The notes beneath the pieces were generated by a model. That model ran no database searches and was not told the DNA's origin. It saw nothing but the letters and a program-made list of their open reading frames with translations. From Actinomycetota bacterium (GTDB lineage: Bacteria; Actinomycetota; Acidimicrobiia; Acidimicrobiales; MedAcidi-G1), in assembly GCA_002721755.1 (NCBI GenBank), contig PBLL01000040.1, positions 1-54,754 of the forward strand: a stretch of 54,754 nt of DNA. Reading direction: 5' to 3'. The position numbers and the translations under genes are program-made. Positions within the stretch are counted from its first letter, which is position 1. Every line of letters starts with the position of its first letter. This document shows positions 34,185 through 41,930 of the stretch, piece after piece.

Positions 34185-35456
34185 TTAGGTAAATATTTTG
34201 TCCAGAATCAGAGGATAATTGTTCGGAGCCACTTCAGAGATTTCTATCGCTCCGTCCAGTGCTTCGATAGCAGAATCGAAAGAATCATTATTATCGCCAT
34301 GGAGTTCAAGAACAGGTTCACCTGTTCTGATTTGATCACCCGGTTTAGCTAGACACACCACTCCAGCAGTAGGGCTTACAGGATCTTCTTTTTTAGCTCT
34401 TCCCGCACCTAAACGCCAGGCTGCAATACCTACAGACCGACAGTCCAATTTACTGATATAACCTGTTTCCGAAGCTTCTATTGTTTTTTTGAATTCTGCT
34501 TCCGGAAGACCTTTTGATAGATCTCCTCCTTGAGCTGAAACCATTTTTTCAAAAAGCTCTCTTGGTTTCCCGGATGCGAGCATTTCGCTGGGATCGGCAT
34601 CAATGTTTGTTAGCTCTAGCATTTCTTGTGCTAATGCCAAGGTAACTTCAATAAGATCTTCAGGTCCACCACCTTCAAGGACTTCCAGTGATTCAGAAAC
34701 TTCTAATGCATTACCTGCAGTTTTTCCAAGAACAGTTTCCATAGAAGTAATCAAGGCAACGGTTTTCATTCCTGAATTTTCACCCAGCTCAACCATGGTT
34801 TCAGCTAATTCTCGTGCGTTTTCTAACTCAACCATAAATGCTCCAGACCCGGTCTTTACGTCTAACACAAGAGCATCGGTGCCTTCAGCAATTTTTTTAG
34901 AAATGATCGAACTAGCTATTAGTGGAATTGAATCAACTGTATGGGTGACGTCTCTAAGTGCGTAAAGATGTCTATCTGCAGGGTTAATATTCTCATTTGC
35001 GGCAGCAATAATCCCGCCAATTTCCCGAAGTTGTGTAAGCATTTCTTTTTCACTTAGAGAGGCGGTCCATCCTGATATCGATTCCATTTTGTCTAGAGTC
35101 CCACCACCATGACCTAGTCCACGACCAGAAAGTTGTGGAACAGCTAAACCGTAACTGGCAATTAAAGGTACGAGAATAAGTGAAACTTTGTCACCGACAC
35201 CTCCAGTTGAGTGTTTATCAACAGTATGTTTACCTACACTATTGAGGTCTAAAGTAACTCCTGAAGAGACCATTGCTTTAGTCCAATTTGTTAATTCGTC
35301 AGTTTCCATACCATTGAAATAGATTGACATTGCAAGAGCGGCTGTCTGTTCGTCGGGAATATGTCCGGCAGAAAAGTTATTTATAAACCAGTCGATTTGT
35401 TCTTTATTTAGAGTTCTACCGTCTCTTTTCGTTTGGATTATTTCTATAACATCCAT
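34185..35456 (-). CDS. deoA: Thymidine/pyrimidine-nucleoside phosphorylase
   Basis: DeoA cleaves thymidine, deoxyuridine or uridine with phosphate to base and sugar 1-phosphate. The 423-residue protein carries KHSTGGVGDKVSL (81-93), GRGLGHGGGTLDKMES and SIISKKIAEGTDALVLDVKTG, all typical of the family. It starts three bases after cdd, so deaminated cytidine products can be phosphorolysed by the same transcript's enzyme. It converges on the split ALDH16 with three bases between stops. Confidence 0.93.
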   Translation of the reverse strand: MDVIEIIQTKRDGRTLNKEQIDWFINNFSAGHIPDEQTAALAMSIYFNGMETDELTNWTKAMVSSGVTLDLNSVGKHTVDKHSTGGVGDKVSLILVPLIASYGLAVPQLSGRGLGHGGGTLDKMESISGWTASLSEKEMLTQLREIGGIIAAANENINPADRHLYALRDVTHTVDSIPLIASSIISKKIAEGTDALVLDVKTGSGAFMVELENARELAETMVELGENSGMKTVALITSMETVLGKTAGNALEVSESLEVLEGGGPEDLIEVTLALAQEMLELTNIDADPSEMLASGKPRELFEKMVSAQGGDLSKGLPEAEFKKTIEASETGYISKLDCRSVGIAAWRLGAGRAKKEDPVSPTAGVVCLAKPGDQIRTGEPVLELHGDNNDSFDSAIEALDGAIEISEVAPNNYPLILDKIFT

Positions 35457-35459
35457 CTT

Positions 35460-35873
35460 CTAAATTGTCCTGTCACGCTCATTAAGATCTTCGACTGTGA
35501 ATGGGTCTGCAAGAAGCTCGACTATAGATTTAGGACCACCAGGTCCATCGACAATTAGTTCCCTTCCTCCAGCTTCAATGAGTATTTGACGACAACGACC
35601 GCATGGCGCTAAAGCTTCTCCTTCAGGATTTGAAGCAACTGCTGCAACTAGTTTTCCGGCAGCTTTCCTATGTAAATCACTGACCATACCGCATTCGGCG
35701 CAAAGAGTTAGGCCAATGGAAGCGTTTTCAACATTACAACCGGTAACTATCTCACCAGTTTCAGTAAGTCCAGCTGCTCCGACGGGAAAGTTAGAGTAGG
35801 GGGCATAAGCCATCTTTGCAGCTTCCTTTGCTGCTACTCGAAGCATTTCCCAATCAATATCTTTATTTCCCAT
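35460..35873 (-). CDS. cdd: Cytidine deaminase
   Basis: Cdd converts cytidine and deoxycytidine to uridine and deoxyuridine. The 137-residue homotetrameric type has its zinc ligands at C58 (C-A-E with catalytic E60), C91 and C94 (PCGRCRQ), plus the substrate motif CNVENAS (46-52). It is first in a leftward pair with deoA. Length is normal for the short, tetrameric class. Confidence 0.94.
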   Translation of the reverse strand: MGNKDIDWEMLRVAAKEAAKMAYAPYSNFPVGAAGLTETGEIVTGCNVENASIGLTLCAECGMVSDLHRKAAGKLVAAVASNPEGEALAPCGRCRQILIEAGGRELIVDGPGGPKSIVELLADPFTVEDLNERDRTI

Positions 35874-35927
35874 AAAAACATCCTGCCAGAAGGTTTGTGA
35901 TTTACATACACAGGAATGTTTAAAGGC

Positions 35928-36827
35928 TTAATTTTTAATCAGAGTCACTCCGAAATGTGACGATGTTGCAGAAGCGATCAAGAAAACCCAGACTGAACAA
36001 GCGCCTAGCAGATGAGCGGTTACCACTGCGCTGGAGCTTACTTCAGTGAAAACATGAACTGCACCCAGTAAGACATTAATGCCATATGCTATTGACGCCA
36101 GATAGATAAGAATTTTTTCATCTCTTGGTCGTTCTCGTTTTTTTGCTTTAGAGATCAAAAATAAAAGAAAAATTATTCCTAATCCCGCTAAGAATCTGTG
36201 AAGATAATGAATAAATGTGTAATGGTCTGATAGATCTGGTTTGAAGGTGTTATTTACAAGAGGCCAACCAGAAAAGTATCTGTTATGAACGTAAGCTCCC
36301 AGCAAAAGTATTGCGTATGAACCAAAAGCACCTAATGCAAGTAGACGGCTCCAACCTTGGGTGTCAATTACTTTTGGGTTTTCATTTTTGTTGGTTGAAA
36401 CTAGAACTGCAATAATCGTTAGCAAAGCTATTACGATCATTGAAATTGCAAGATGAACTGCTACTAGATCTGATTCCAAGTCCGATTTCACTACACTTCG
36501 ACCAATCAATGCTTGTATTACTACTGCGAAAACTGCAGCAATCGACAAACGAAGAGCTATTCGGTTGTCGCTAAGATTTTTTTTAATACTTAATGCGGTA
36601 GCCAGAATAAGAATTCCTACAATTGCAGCTACCCATCTGTGCAGCCATTCAATGATCATGTGGTACTCACCACGAGGTAGAAGACCTCCTAAAAGGCCGT
36701 TTTCACATAAAGGCCATCTATCCGAGCATCCGTAACCACTTCCACTACCTCGAGTAAAACCACCAATGCCGATCAAAACAAAAGTTGTTATAAGAGAAAT
36801 TTTGGTGAGTTTGTTTGTGGTGTTCAC
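35928..36827 (-). CDS. ctaA: Heme A synthase (CtaA/Cox15)
   Basis: CtaA oxidises the C8 methyl of heme O to the formyl group of heme A for aa3-type cytochrome oxidase. The 299-residue membrane protein has about eight helices with heme-ligand histidines in EWLHRW (H63), AVHLAI, YLHRF and TAHLLG. The first outer loop holds the cysteine pair C34/C41 (CSDRWPLC), as in the Bacillus-type enzyme. It starts at GTG. No other oxidase genes are in the window. An aerobic, cytochrome aa3-using lifestyle is implied. Confidence 0.9.
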   Translation of the reverse strand: MNTTNKLTKISLITTFVLIGIGGFTRGSGSGYGCSDRWPLCENGLLGGLLPRGEYHMIIEWLHRWVAAIVGILILATALSIKKNLSDNRIALRLSIAAVFAVVIQALIGRSVVKSDLESDLVAVHLAISMIVIALLTIIAVLVSTNKNENPKVIDTQGWSRLLALGAFGSYAILLLGAYVHNRYFSGWPLVNNTFKPDLSDHYTFIHYLHRFLAGLGIIFLLFLISKAKKRERPRDEKILIYLASIAYGINVLLGAVHVFTEVSSSAVVTAHLLGACSVWVFLIASATSSHFGVTLIKN

Positions 36828-36884
36828 ATTTTGAGGTTACGAGCATCTTCGCCCTTGACAACCGTGATCTTTGACACGATTTTT

Positions 36885-38807
36885 TTAAGGTTCAATAATT
36901 GGCCAGAAAAGTGGAAAGTTTGTGAGGGTTTCCCAGAATTTTAGAAATTTTTCAACGTCACCTTCAATGTTTAGTCTCTCTTCCTCTAGAGCCGTTGAGA
37001 TTGAATATTCTGTTGCGATTAGTTCTTCCAGAACATCTCTTGAAGAATTGATTTTTATATCGGCAGACTTAATAGGCGATCCGGTTTTAGAATGCAGAGC
37101 TCCATTTGATAGTTCTAGGGAAGCAATTTCATCAGTTCCCTTAAAAACCCAATTGACCGTCATGGGGCTTAGTTCTATAGCACTATTGCCGTCTACTTTT
37201 ACAGCCAGAAAATCGAAGATCTGTCCAAGCGTCATTCCTTTTGCAATTTCTAATCTTGGACGCTGCAGTACAGGAACATCTATACTTCCATTTCTTAATT
37301 CCTGAGCTCCCGTTAGATAGATATCACGCCAAGGGCCAGACTCTGCTTGATATGCAAGCTGCTCGAAGGCATCTGCTTGCAGTAATCTGACTTCGTCATT
37401 ATCAGGGTCAGTAAAGACTGCATGTCTTAAAACTTCAGCTACCCATTTGTAGTCGCCTTTATCAAAAGCATTTTTTGCTTTTTCTAACAGCTCATCAATA
37501 CCGCCCATAAAATCGACGTATCTTTTCCCAGCCTCTATTGGCGTATAGGGGTCGAGGCTAGATGGATGCCCATCGTAGAAACCGATATATCTCTGGTAAA
37601 CGGCTCGAACATTGTGACTTACAGTCCCGTAATAACCATGACACATAAAATCATTCCAAAGCCCAGGAGGCAAAGTGACTTCTGCTGCAATCTCATTTGG
37701 GGTGTAGCCAAGATTAGCGAGTCTCATTGCTTGATCATGAAGCCACCTGTACAAGTCTCTTTGTCTTATCAGATAGCCTTTAACAGCATCTTTCCCCCAA
37801 TGAGGCCAACCATGACTGGCAAAAACTAAATCAGCTGAATCGCCCCACCTGTCGAGTGCTTCATCGATGTATTTACTCCATTGAAGTGAATCTCTCACTA
37901 AAGCACCCCTAAGGGTGAGAATATTATGCATTGTGCCAGAGCAGTTTTCAGCCATGCAGAGGGCTTTGTATTCAGGGAAAAAGAAATGCATTTCCGCAGG
38001 TGCTTCAGATTCAGGAGTTAGTTGAAATTCAATTTTCACTCCGTCAAGAGTCAATTCTTGGCCAGTTTCTGTAATTTCAATCGTAGGAGGTACTAAAGCT
38101 GAAGAGCCCGTGGGTATACCTTTCCCCAATCCTTGATCTACATGCCCTTGTTCATTCCAAGGTAAAAGCATTCCAAATTGATATGTAGCACGTCTTCCCA
38201 TAACTGGTGCTGCGATTACATTTTCCGCCACTGCTTCACTAAGGAAACCTTCTGGGGCAACAATTGGAATATTTTCTTCCTCGATGCGAGATCGATTTAC
38301 CATTCCAAGTATTCCACCGTAGTGATCTAAGTGAGAATGTGTATAGATAACAGCACTTATTTCACGAAATCCCAGATGTTCAGTAACTAACTCATAAGCG
38401 GCGGCGGCGGTCTCGGCAGTTGTTAAAGGATCTATAACAACCCAACCAGTTTTCCCGCGAATGAAGGTTGCATTAGATGTGTCAAAACCACGTACTTGAT
38501 AAAAATCCTCACAAATTTCATATAGTCCGTGTTGAGCATTCAGACCAGCTTGACGCCACAGAGAAGGATTAACAGTTTCAGGGGCTTCCCCTTGAACAAA
38601 GTTCGATTTTGAAAGGTCCCACGAGATTGGCTGCCATGCATTTGGTTCAAGCTTTTCAATAATTGGGTTTTCGCGGGTAGCGATAAAACCTTTAGCCACA
38701 TTGCTGGCATCAGTTCCATCATCAATGGGAAGGCTTTCCGCGAAATCAGAATTACTACGTTTTGTAAACTCAGTTGCTTTCTTTGGTTGTCGAAGGTTTT
38801 CGTGCAT
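36885..38807 (-). CDS. Alkyl sulfatase, SdsA/BDS1-like metallo-beta-lactamase-fold protein
   Basis: Type III sulfatases hydrolyse primary or secondary alkyl sulfates to alcohol and sulfate with two zinc ions. The 640-residue protein has the MBL motif T156-H157-x-H159-x-D161-H162 (THSHLDHYGG), then the AENCSGTMHN and FASHGWPHWG ligand segments. An all-helical dimerisation domain (about 390-510) and an SCP2-like C-terminal domain (about 515-640) follow. I see no signal peptide, unlike secreted SdsA1. It lies 18 bases downstream of an acyl-CoA dehydrogenase gene, suggesting use of the released alkyl chain. Confidence 0.85.
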   Translation of the reverse strand: MHENLRQPKKATEFTKRSNSDFAESLPIDDGTDASNVAKGFIATRENPIIEKLEPNAWQPISWDLSKSNFVQGEAPETVNPSLWRQAGLNAQHGLYEICEDFYQVRGFDTSNATFIRGKTGWVVIDPLTTAETAAAAYELVTEHLGFREISAVIYTHSHLDHYGGILGMVNRSRIEEENIPIVAPEGFLSEAVAENVIAAPVMGRRATYQFGMLLPWNEQGHVDQGLGKGIPTGSSALVPPTIEITETGQELTLDGVKIEFQLTPESEAPAEMHFFFPEYKALCMAENCSGTMHNILTLRGALVRDSLQWSKYIDEALDRWGDSADLVFASHGWPHWGKDAVKGYLIRQRDLYRWLHDQAMRLANLGYTPNEIAAEVTLPPGLWNDFMCHGYYGTVSHNVRAVYQRYIGFYDGHPSSLDPYTPIEAGKRYVDFMGGIDELLEKAKNAFDKGDYKWVAEVLRHAVFTDPDNDEVRLLQADAFEQLAYQAESGPWRDIYLTGAQELRNGSIDVPVLQRPRLEIAKGMTLGQIFDFLAVKVDGNSAIELSPMTVNWVFKGTDEIASLELSNGALHSKTGSPIKSADIKINSSRDVLEELIATEYSISTALEEERLNIEGDVEKFLKFWETLTNFPLFWPIIEP

Positions 38808-38825
38808 GGTTAAATCCGGGAAAGG

Positions 38826-40133
38826 TTACTTTTTAATCGGCTTGTAGATACTTTGCTCGATTTCATCATCGCTGTATCGAGCGAGTTCAAATCTTCCAAC
38901 TACAAAATGGTGTACCTCATCAGGTCCATCGGCGAGTCTAAGAGTTCTTTGACCTGTGTACATGCCAGCCAAAGGCGTCCATTGTGAAATGCCAGTTGCC
39001 CCATGAACTTGAATTGCCTCATCAATAATATTGCAAACTTTTTCTGGAACCATTGCTTTCACAGCACTAACCCATATACGAGCTTCTGCATTTCCCATAG
39101 TGTCCATAGCTTTTGCAGCTCTTAAAACCATTAGACGACAAGCTTCGATCTCAATTCTTGCACGTGAGATGAGTTCAACGTTTTTACCTAGTTGAGCAAT
39201 TTTTTTCCCGAATGCTTCTCTTGACAAACCCCTTTTTGCCATTAACTCCAAAGCCTTTTCTGCAGCGCCAATTGAGCGCATGCAATGATGTATTCGTCCA
39301 GGTCCCAGTCTTAATTGGGATATTTCAAAACCTCTGCCTTCACCCAACAATATATTTTCTTTGGGTACTCTCACATTGTCAAGATGAATATGCATATGAC
39401 CATGTGGAGCGTCATCTTGTCCAAAAACATGCATTGGTCCAATTATGTTTACTCCAGGGGTGTCCATAGGAACGAGAATCTGTGATTGTCGCCTGTGTGG
39501 TGGCCCATCCGGATTCGTTTGAACCATGCAAATCATTATTTTGCATCGAGGGTCACCTGCTCCAGAAATGTAGTATTTCTCACCGTTTATCAACCACTCA
39601 TCACCATCTAGCACAGCTTGGGTAGCTATATTTTTTGCATCTGACGAAGCTAGACCAGGTTCGGTCATTCCGAAACAAGATCTAATTTCACCATTGAGTA
39701 ATGGAGTCAGCCACTTTTCTTTTTGTTCAGGTGTGCCAACGCGTTCAAGAACTTCCATGTTCCCTGTGTCCGGGGCACTGCAATTCAAAGATTCTGATGC
39801 TAAAGGGTTACGACCCAGTTCTGCTGCTATATACGCGTAATCTAAATTTGAAAGTCCTTGTCCTGTTTCATCATCTGGCAGGAAAAAATTCCACAGTCCA
39901 TTAGAACGAGCTTTATCTTTAACTCCTTCTAATAGTTCCAGTTGTTCGCTAGTGAAAGACCAACGGTCTTTGCGACCTTCCCCGAGTTCATAGAACTTTT
40001 CAGTAATAGGTTCAACTTCATCAGAAATGAATTTTTTAACTGCGTCGTAAAGAGGTCGAGCAGTATCGGACATTGCAAGATTTAAAGAATCATCGCTGGG
40101 ATCATCTACGTGCATACCTGGACCAATAGTCAT
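38826..40133 (-). CDS. Acyl-CoA dehydrogenase family protein
   Basis: The 435-residue flavoprotein has the ACAD layout: N-terminal helices, a FGMTEPGLASSD middle-domain motif, REAFGKKIAQLGKN, and IQVHGATGISQWTPLAGMYTGQRT near the C-terminus. The long N-terminus and the RLADGPDEVH ending resemble the ACAD10/11-like group, which can act on 4-hydroxy or medium- to long-chain acyl-CoA. AAGGA precedes the ATG. It is upstream of, and probably co-transcribed with, the alkyl sulfatase gene. Confidence 0.85.
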   Translation of the reverse strand: MTIGPGMHVDDPSDDSLNLAMSDTARPLYDAVKKFISDEVEPITEKFYELGEGRKDRWSFTSEQLELLEGVKDKARSNGLWNFFLPDDETGQGLSNLDYAYIAAELGRNPLASESLNCSAPDTGNMEVLERVGTPEQKEKWLTPLLNGEIRSCFGMTEPGLASSDAKNIATQAVLDGDEWLINGEKYYISGAGDPRCKIMICMVQTNPDGPPHRRQSQILVPMDTPGVNIIGPMHVFGQDDAPHGHMHIHLDNVRVPKENILLGEGRGFEISQLRLGPGRIHHCMRSIGAAEKALELMAKRGLSREAFGKKIAQLGKNVELISRARIEIEACRLMVLRAAKAMDTMGNAEARIWVSAVKAMVPEKVCNIIDEAIQVHGATGISQWTPLAGMYTGQRTLRLADGPDEVHHFVVGRFELARYSDDEIEQSIYKPIKK

Positions 40134-40239
40134 TTTTTTCCTTTTCGTAAGATGGAAATGTTTCGTTAGTTGATGGAATGTCTAGCAGAACTTAAACATT
40201 TTTGCGATTTTAAAGTCAACTATTTAATCCGACTATTAT

Positions 40240-40264
40240 GTGTTACACATATTACGTGTTACAC
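40240..40264. promoter_or_regulatory. Twin GTGTTACAC palindromes upstream of the antitoxin gene
   Basis: GTGTTACAC (GTGT-T-ACAC) occurs at 40240-40248 and 40256-40264, 16 bases start to start, and the second ends six bases before the antitoxin ATG. Tandem palindromes directly at the promoter are what VapBC-type complexes bind for autoregulation. The function is inferred from position and symmetry. Confidence 0.5.
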
Positions 40265-40270
40265 TTAAAT

Positions 40271-40474
40271 ATGGCTAATTTAACATTGGCAATCGATGAA
40301 GACTTGCTCAGGAGAGCGAGAGTAAGAGCTGCCGAGCAAGGGACATCTGTAAACGCAGTCGTAAGAGACTTGATCGAGGGGTATTCGTCTTCAGATAGAG
40401 CAGAAAATGCGCGAAAAAGACTTGTTGCTCTTTCGATAACCTCTGCTTCTTCTTCATCAGTTTCGCAAAAGTAA
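40271..40474 (+). CDS. VapB-like ribbon-helix-helix antitoxin
   Basis: The 67-residue protein has an RHH DNA-binding N-terminus: beta strand NLTLAIDEDLL (3-13), a helix with RRARVRAAEQG, and the SVNAVVRDLIEGY helix (27-38), followed by a Ser-rich tail that could wrap the toxin. The frame extends upstream to 40238 through the operator; ATG 40271 is the proper start because the RHH strand begins there. No Shine-Dalgarno is visible, so the transcript may be leaderless. The PIN toxin gene starts two bases after its stop. Confidence 0.75.
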   Translation: MANLTLAIDEDLLRRARVRAAEQGTSVNAVVRDLIEGYSSSDRAENARKRLVALSITSASSSSVSQK

Positions 40475-40476
40475 AA

Positions 40477-40923
40477 ATGCTAAAAAGAGTTTTTGTAGAC
40501 GACTCAGCTCTATGCAAACTTTTTGATGACAATTTTCCTATTGAGCAAGCTGCAGCTAGAAATTTGATCGGTAATGTTGAAAATTTTACTTTGGTGACAT
40601 CGGCTTTATCACTTGCAACTTTTTTTGAAGAGGTGACTACTCGGTTCAGTCGGAGCCTTCAACCTGTAACTGCAAAACAGGCTGTGAATGATCTGACAGA
40701 ATTGACAGTTGTTCAACTGGATTCAGATCTAGTAGTTGCAGCTACAGAAACTCAAACAAGTTTGGATTTATCAATTTCAGAGGCAATAACAGTTGAAGCG
40801 GCATTAACTACAGGATGCAATTTTATCGTTACCGAAGTCTTTGAACAGAAAGAGGACATTAAAGGGTTACAGATAGAAAGATTGAAAAACATGATAATTC
40901 CAGAGGAGAGTGCGAATGATTGA
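40477..40923 (+). CDS. PIN-domain protein, VapC-like toxin
   Basis: PIN-domain toxins are Mg-dependent ribonucleases. The 148-residue protein fits the fold: VDDSALCKLF (7-16; D8 or D9), a helix with E51 (LATFFEE), SISEAITVEAAL (99-110), where the usual Asp of the third position is E102, and NFIVTE (115-120), where the usual final Asp is E120. Two Asp-to-Glu changes leave the acidic site plausible but unusual. It is paired with an RHH antitoxin. The epoxide hydrolase ATG lies inside its last codons. Confidence 0.7.
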   Translation: MLKRVFVDDSALCKLFDDNFPIEQAAARNLIGNVENFTLVTSALSLATFFEEVTTRFSRSLQPVTAKQAVNDLTELTVVQLDSDLVVAATETQTSLDLSISEAITVEAALTTGCNFIVTEVFEQKEDIKGLQIERLKNMIIPEESAND

Positions 40924-41905
40924 AATTCAGGGTTTAAAGCAATATGAAATTGATGTCCGAGGAGTAAAAATACATATTGTCGAAGCAGGCGAAGGACCAA
41001 TGGTTCTTTTTATTCATGGTTTTCCAGAATCTTGGTACTCATGGAGGCATCAGCTAGCTGCTGTCTCTTCAGCCGGTTATCGAGCAGTAGCGATAGATGT
41101 CCGTGGATATGGACATTCTTACGCTCCAGATGCAATTGACGAATATCGTTTAGTTCATCTTGCCGGAGACTGTGTAGGGGTTGTTCAAACTTTAGGTGAG
41201 CAGAGTTCACTAATTGTTGGCCATGATTGGGGTTCTCCAATAGCTGCAACTGCTGCATGTTTCAGACCAGATATTTTTCAAGGTGTGGCTTTAATTTCTG
41301 TTCCTTATACACCACGTGGAGACAACAAGCCCTCAGAATTTTTTAAGTTACTTGGAGGAGAAGAAGAATTTTATATTGAATATTTTCAAAAACCTGGACG
41401 AGCAGAAGTCGAGATAGCTGAAAACCCAGCCGAATGGCTTGAAGGTTTTTATTTCACTGCTTCAGGCGATGCTCCTCCTTTGCTTGAAAACGAGATTGGT
41501 ATGGGATTTATTTCACCTGGGGGGAAGCTAAAAGACCGATTAAAATTACCTGAACATCCCCTCCAATGGCTAACAGCAGAAGACTTGGAATTTTATGTCA
41601 AACAATTTGAAAGATCTGGTTTTACGGGACCTTTAAACCGTTACAGATGTGTTGATCTCGATTGGGTTGACCTTAGGATCCATCATGAAACACCATTGAC
41701 TCAACCTTCGCTTTACATAGGCGGTGAAAAAGATGGTCCTACGATTCTGGGAGCAGGCAGTATTGCTAGATTTTCTGAAACATTGCCAAATCTTGTTAAT
41801 TCGGTAATTTTGCCAAATGTTGGTCATTGGATTCAACAAGAGGATCCCGATTCAACTAACTCCCTGTTATTAGATTTTTTTGACACATTTAGTTTTGGAC
41901 AATGA
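40916..41905 (+). CDS. Alpha/beta hydrolase, epoxide hydrolase-like
   Basis: The 329-residue enzyme has HGFPESWYSW (34-43) with the oxyanion HGxP motif, the nucleophile elbow GHDWG with D104 as nucleophile, and a C-terminal NVGHWIQQEDP with the catalytic His. An Asp nucleophile plus HGFPE indicates soluble epoxide hydrolase rather than esterase. I chose ATG 40916, preceded at seven bases by GGAG; GTG 40910 in frame overlaps that site. It overlaps the PIN toxin gene by eight bases, so it may be co-translated with the toxin-antitoxin pair. Confidence 0.82.
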   Translation: MIEIQGLKQYEIDVRGVKIHIVEAGEGPMVLFIHGFPESWYSWRHQLAAVSSAGYRAVAIDVRGYGHSYAPDAIDEYRLVHLAGDCVGVVQTLGEQSSLIVGHDWGSPIAATAACFRPDIFQGVALISVPYTPRGDNKPSEFFKLLGGEEEFYIEYFQKPGRAEVEIAENPAEWLEGFYFTASGDAPPLLENEIGMGFISPGGKLKDRLKLPEHPLQWLTAEDLEFYVKQFERSGFTGPLNRYRCVDLDWVDLRIHHETPLTQPSLYIGGEKDGPTILGAGSIARFSETLPNLVNSVILPNVGHWIQQEDPDSTNSLLLDFFDTFSFGQ

Positions 41906-41930
41906 AATATATGAAGTCTAAGGTTTCTCT

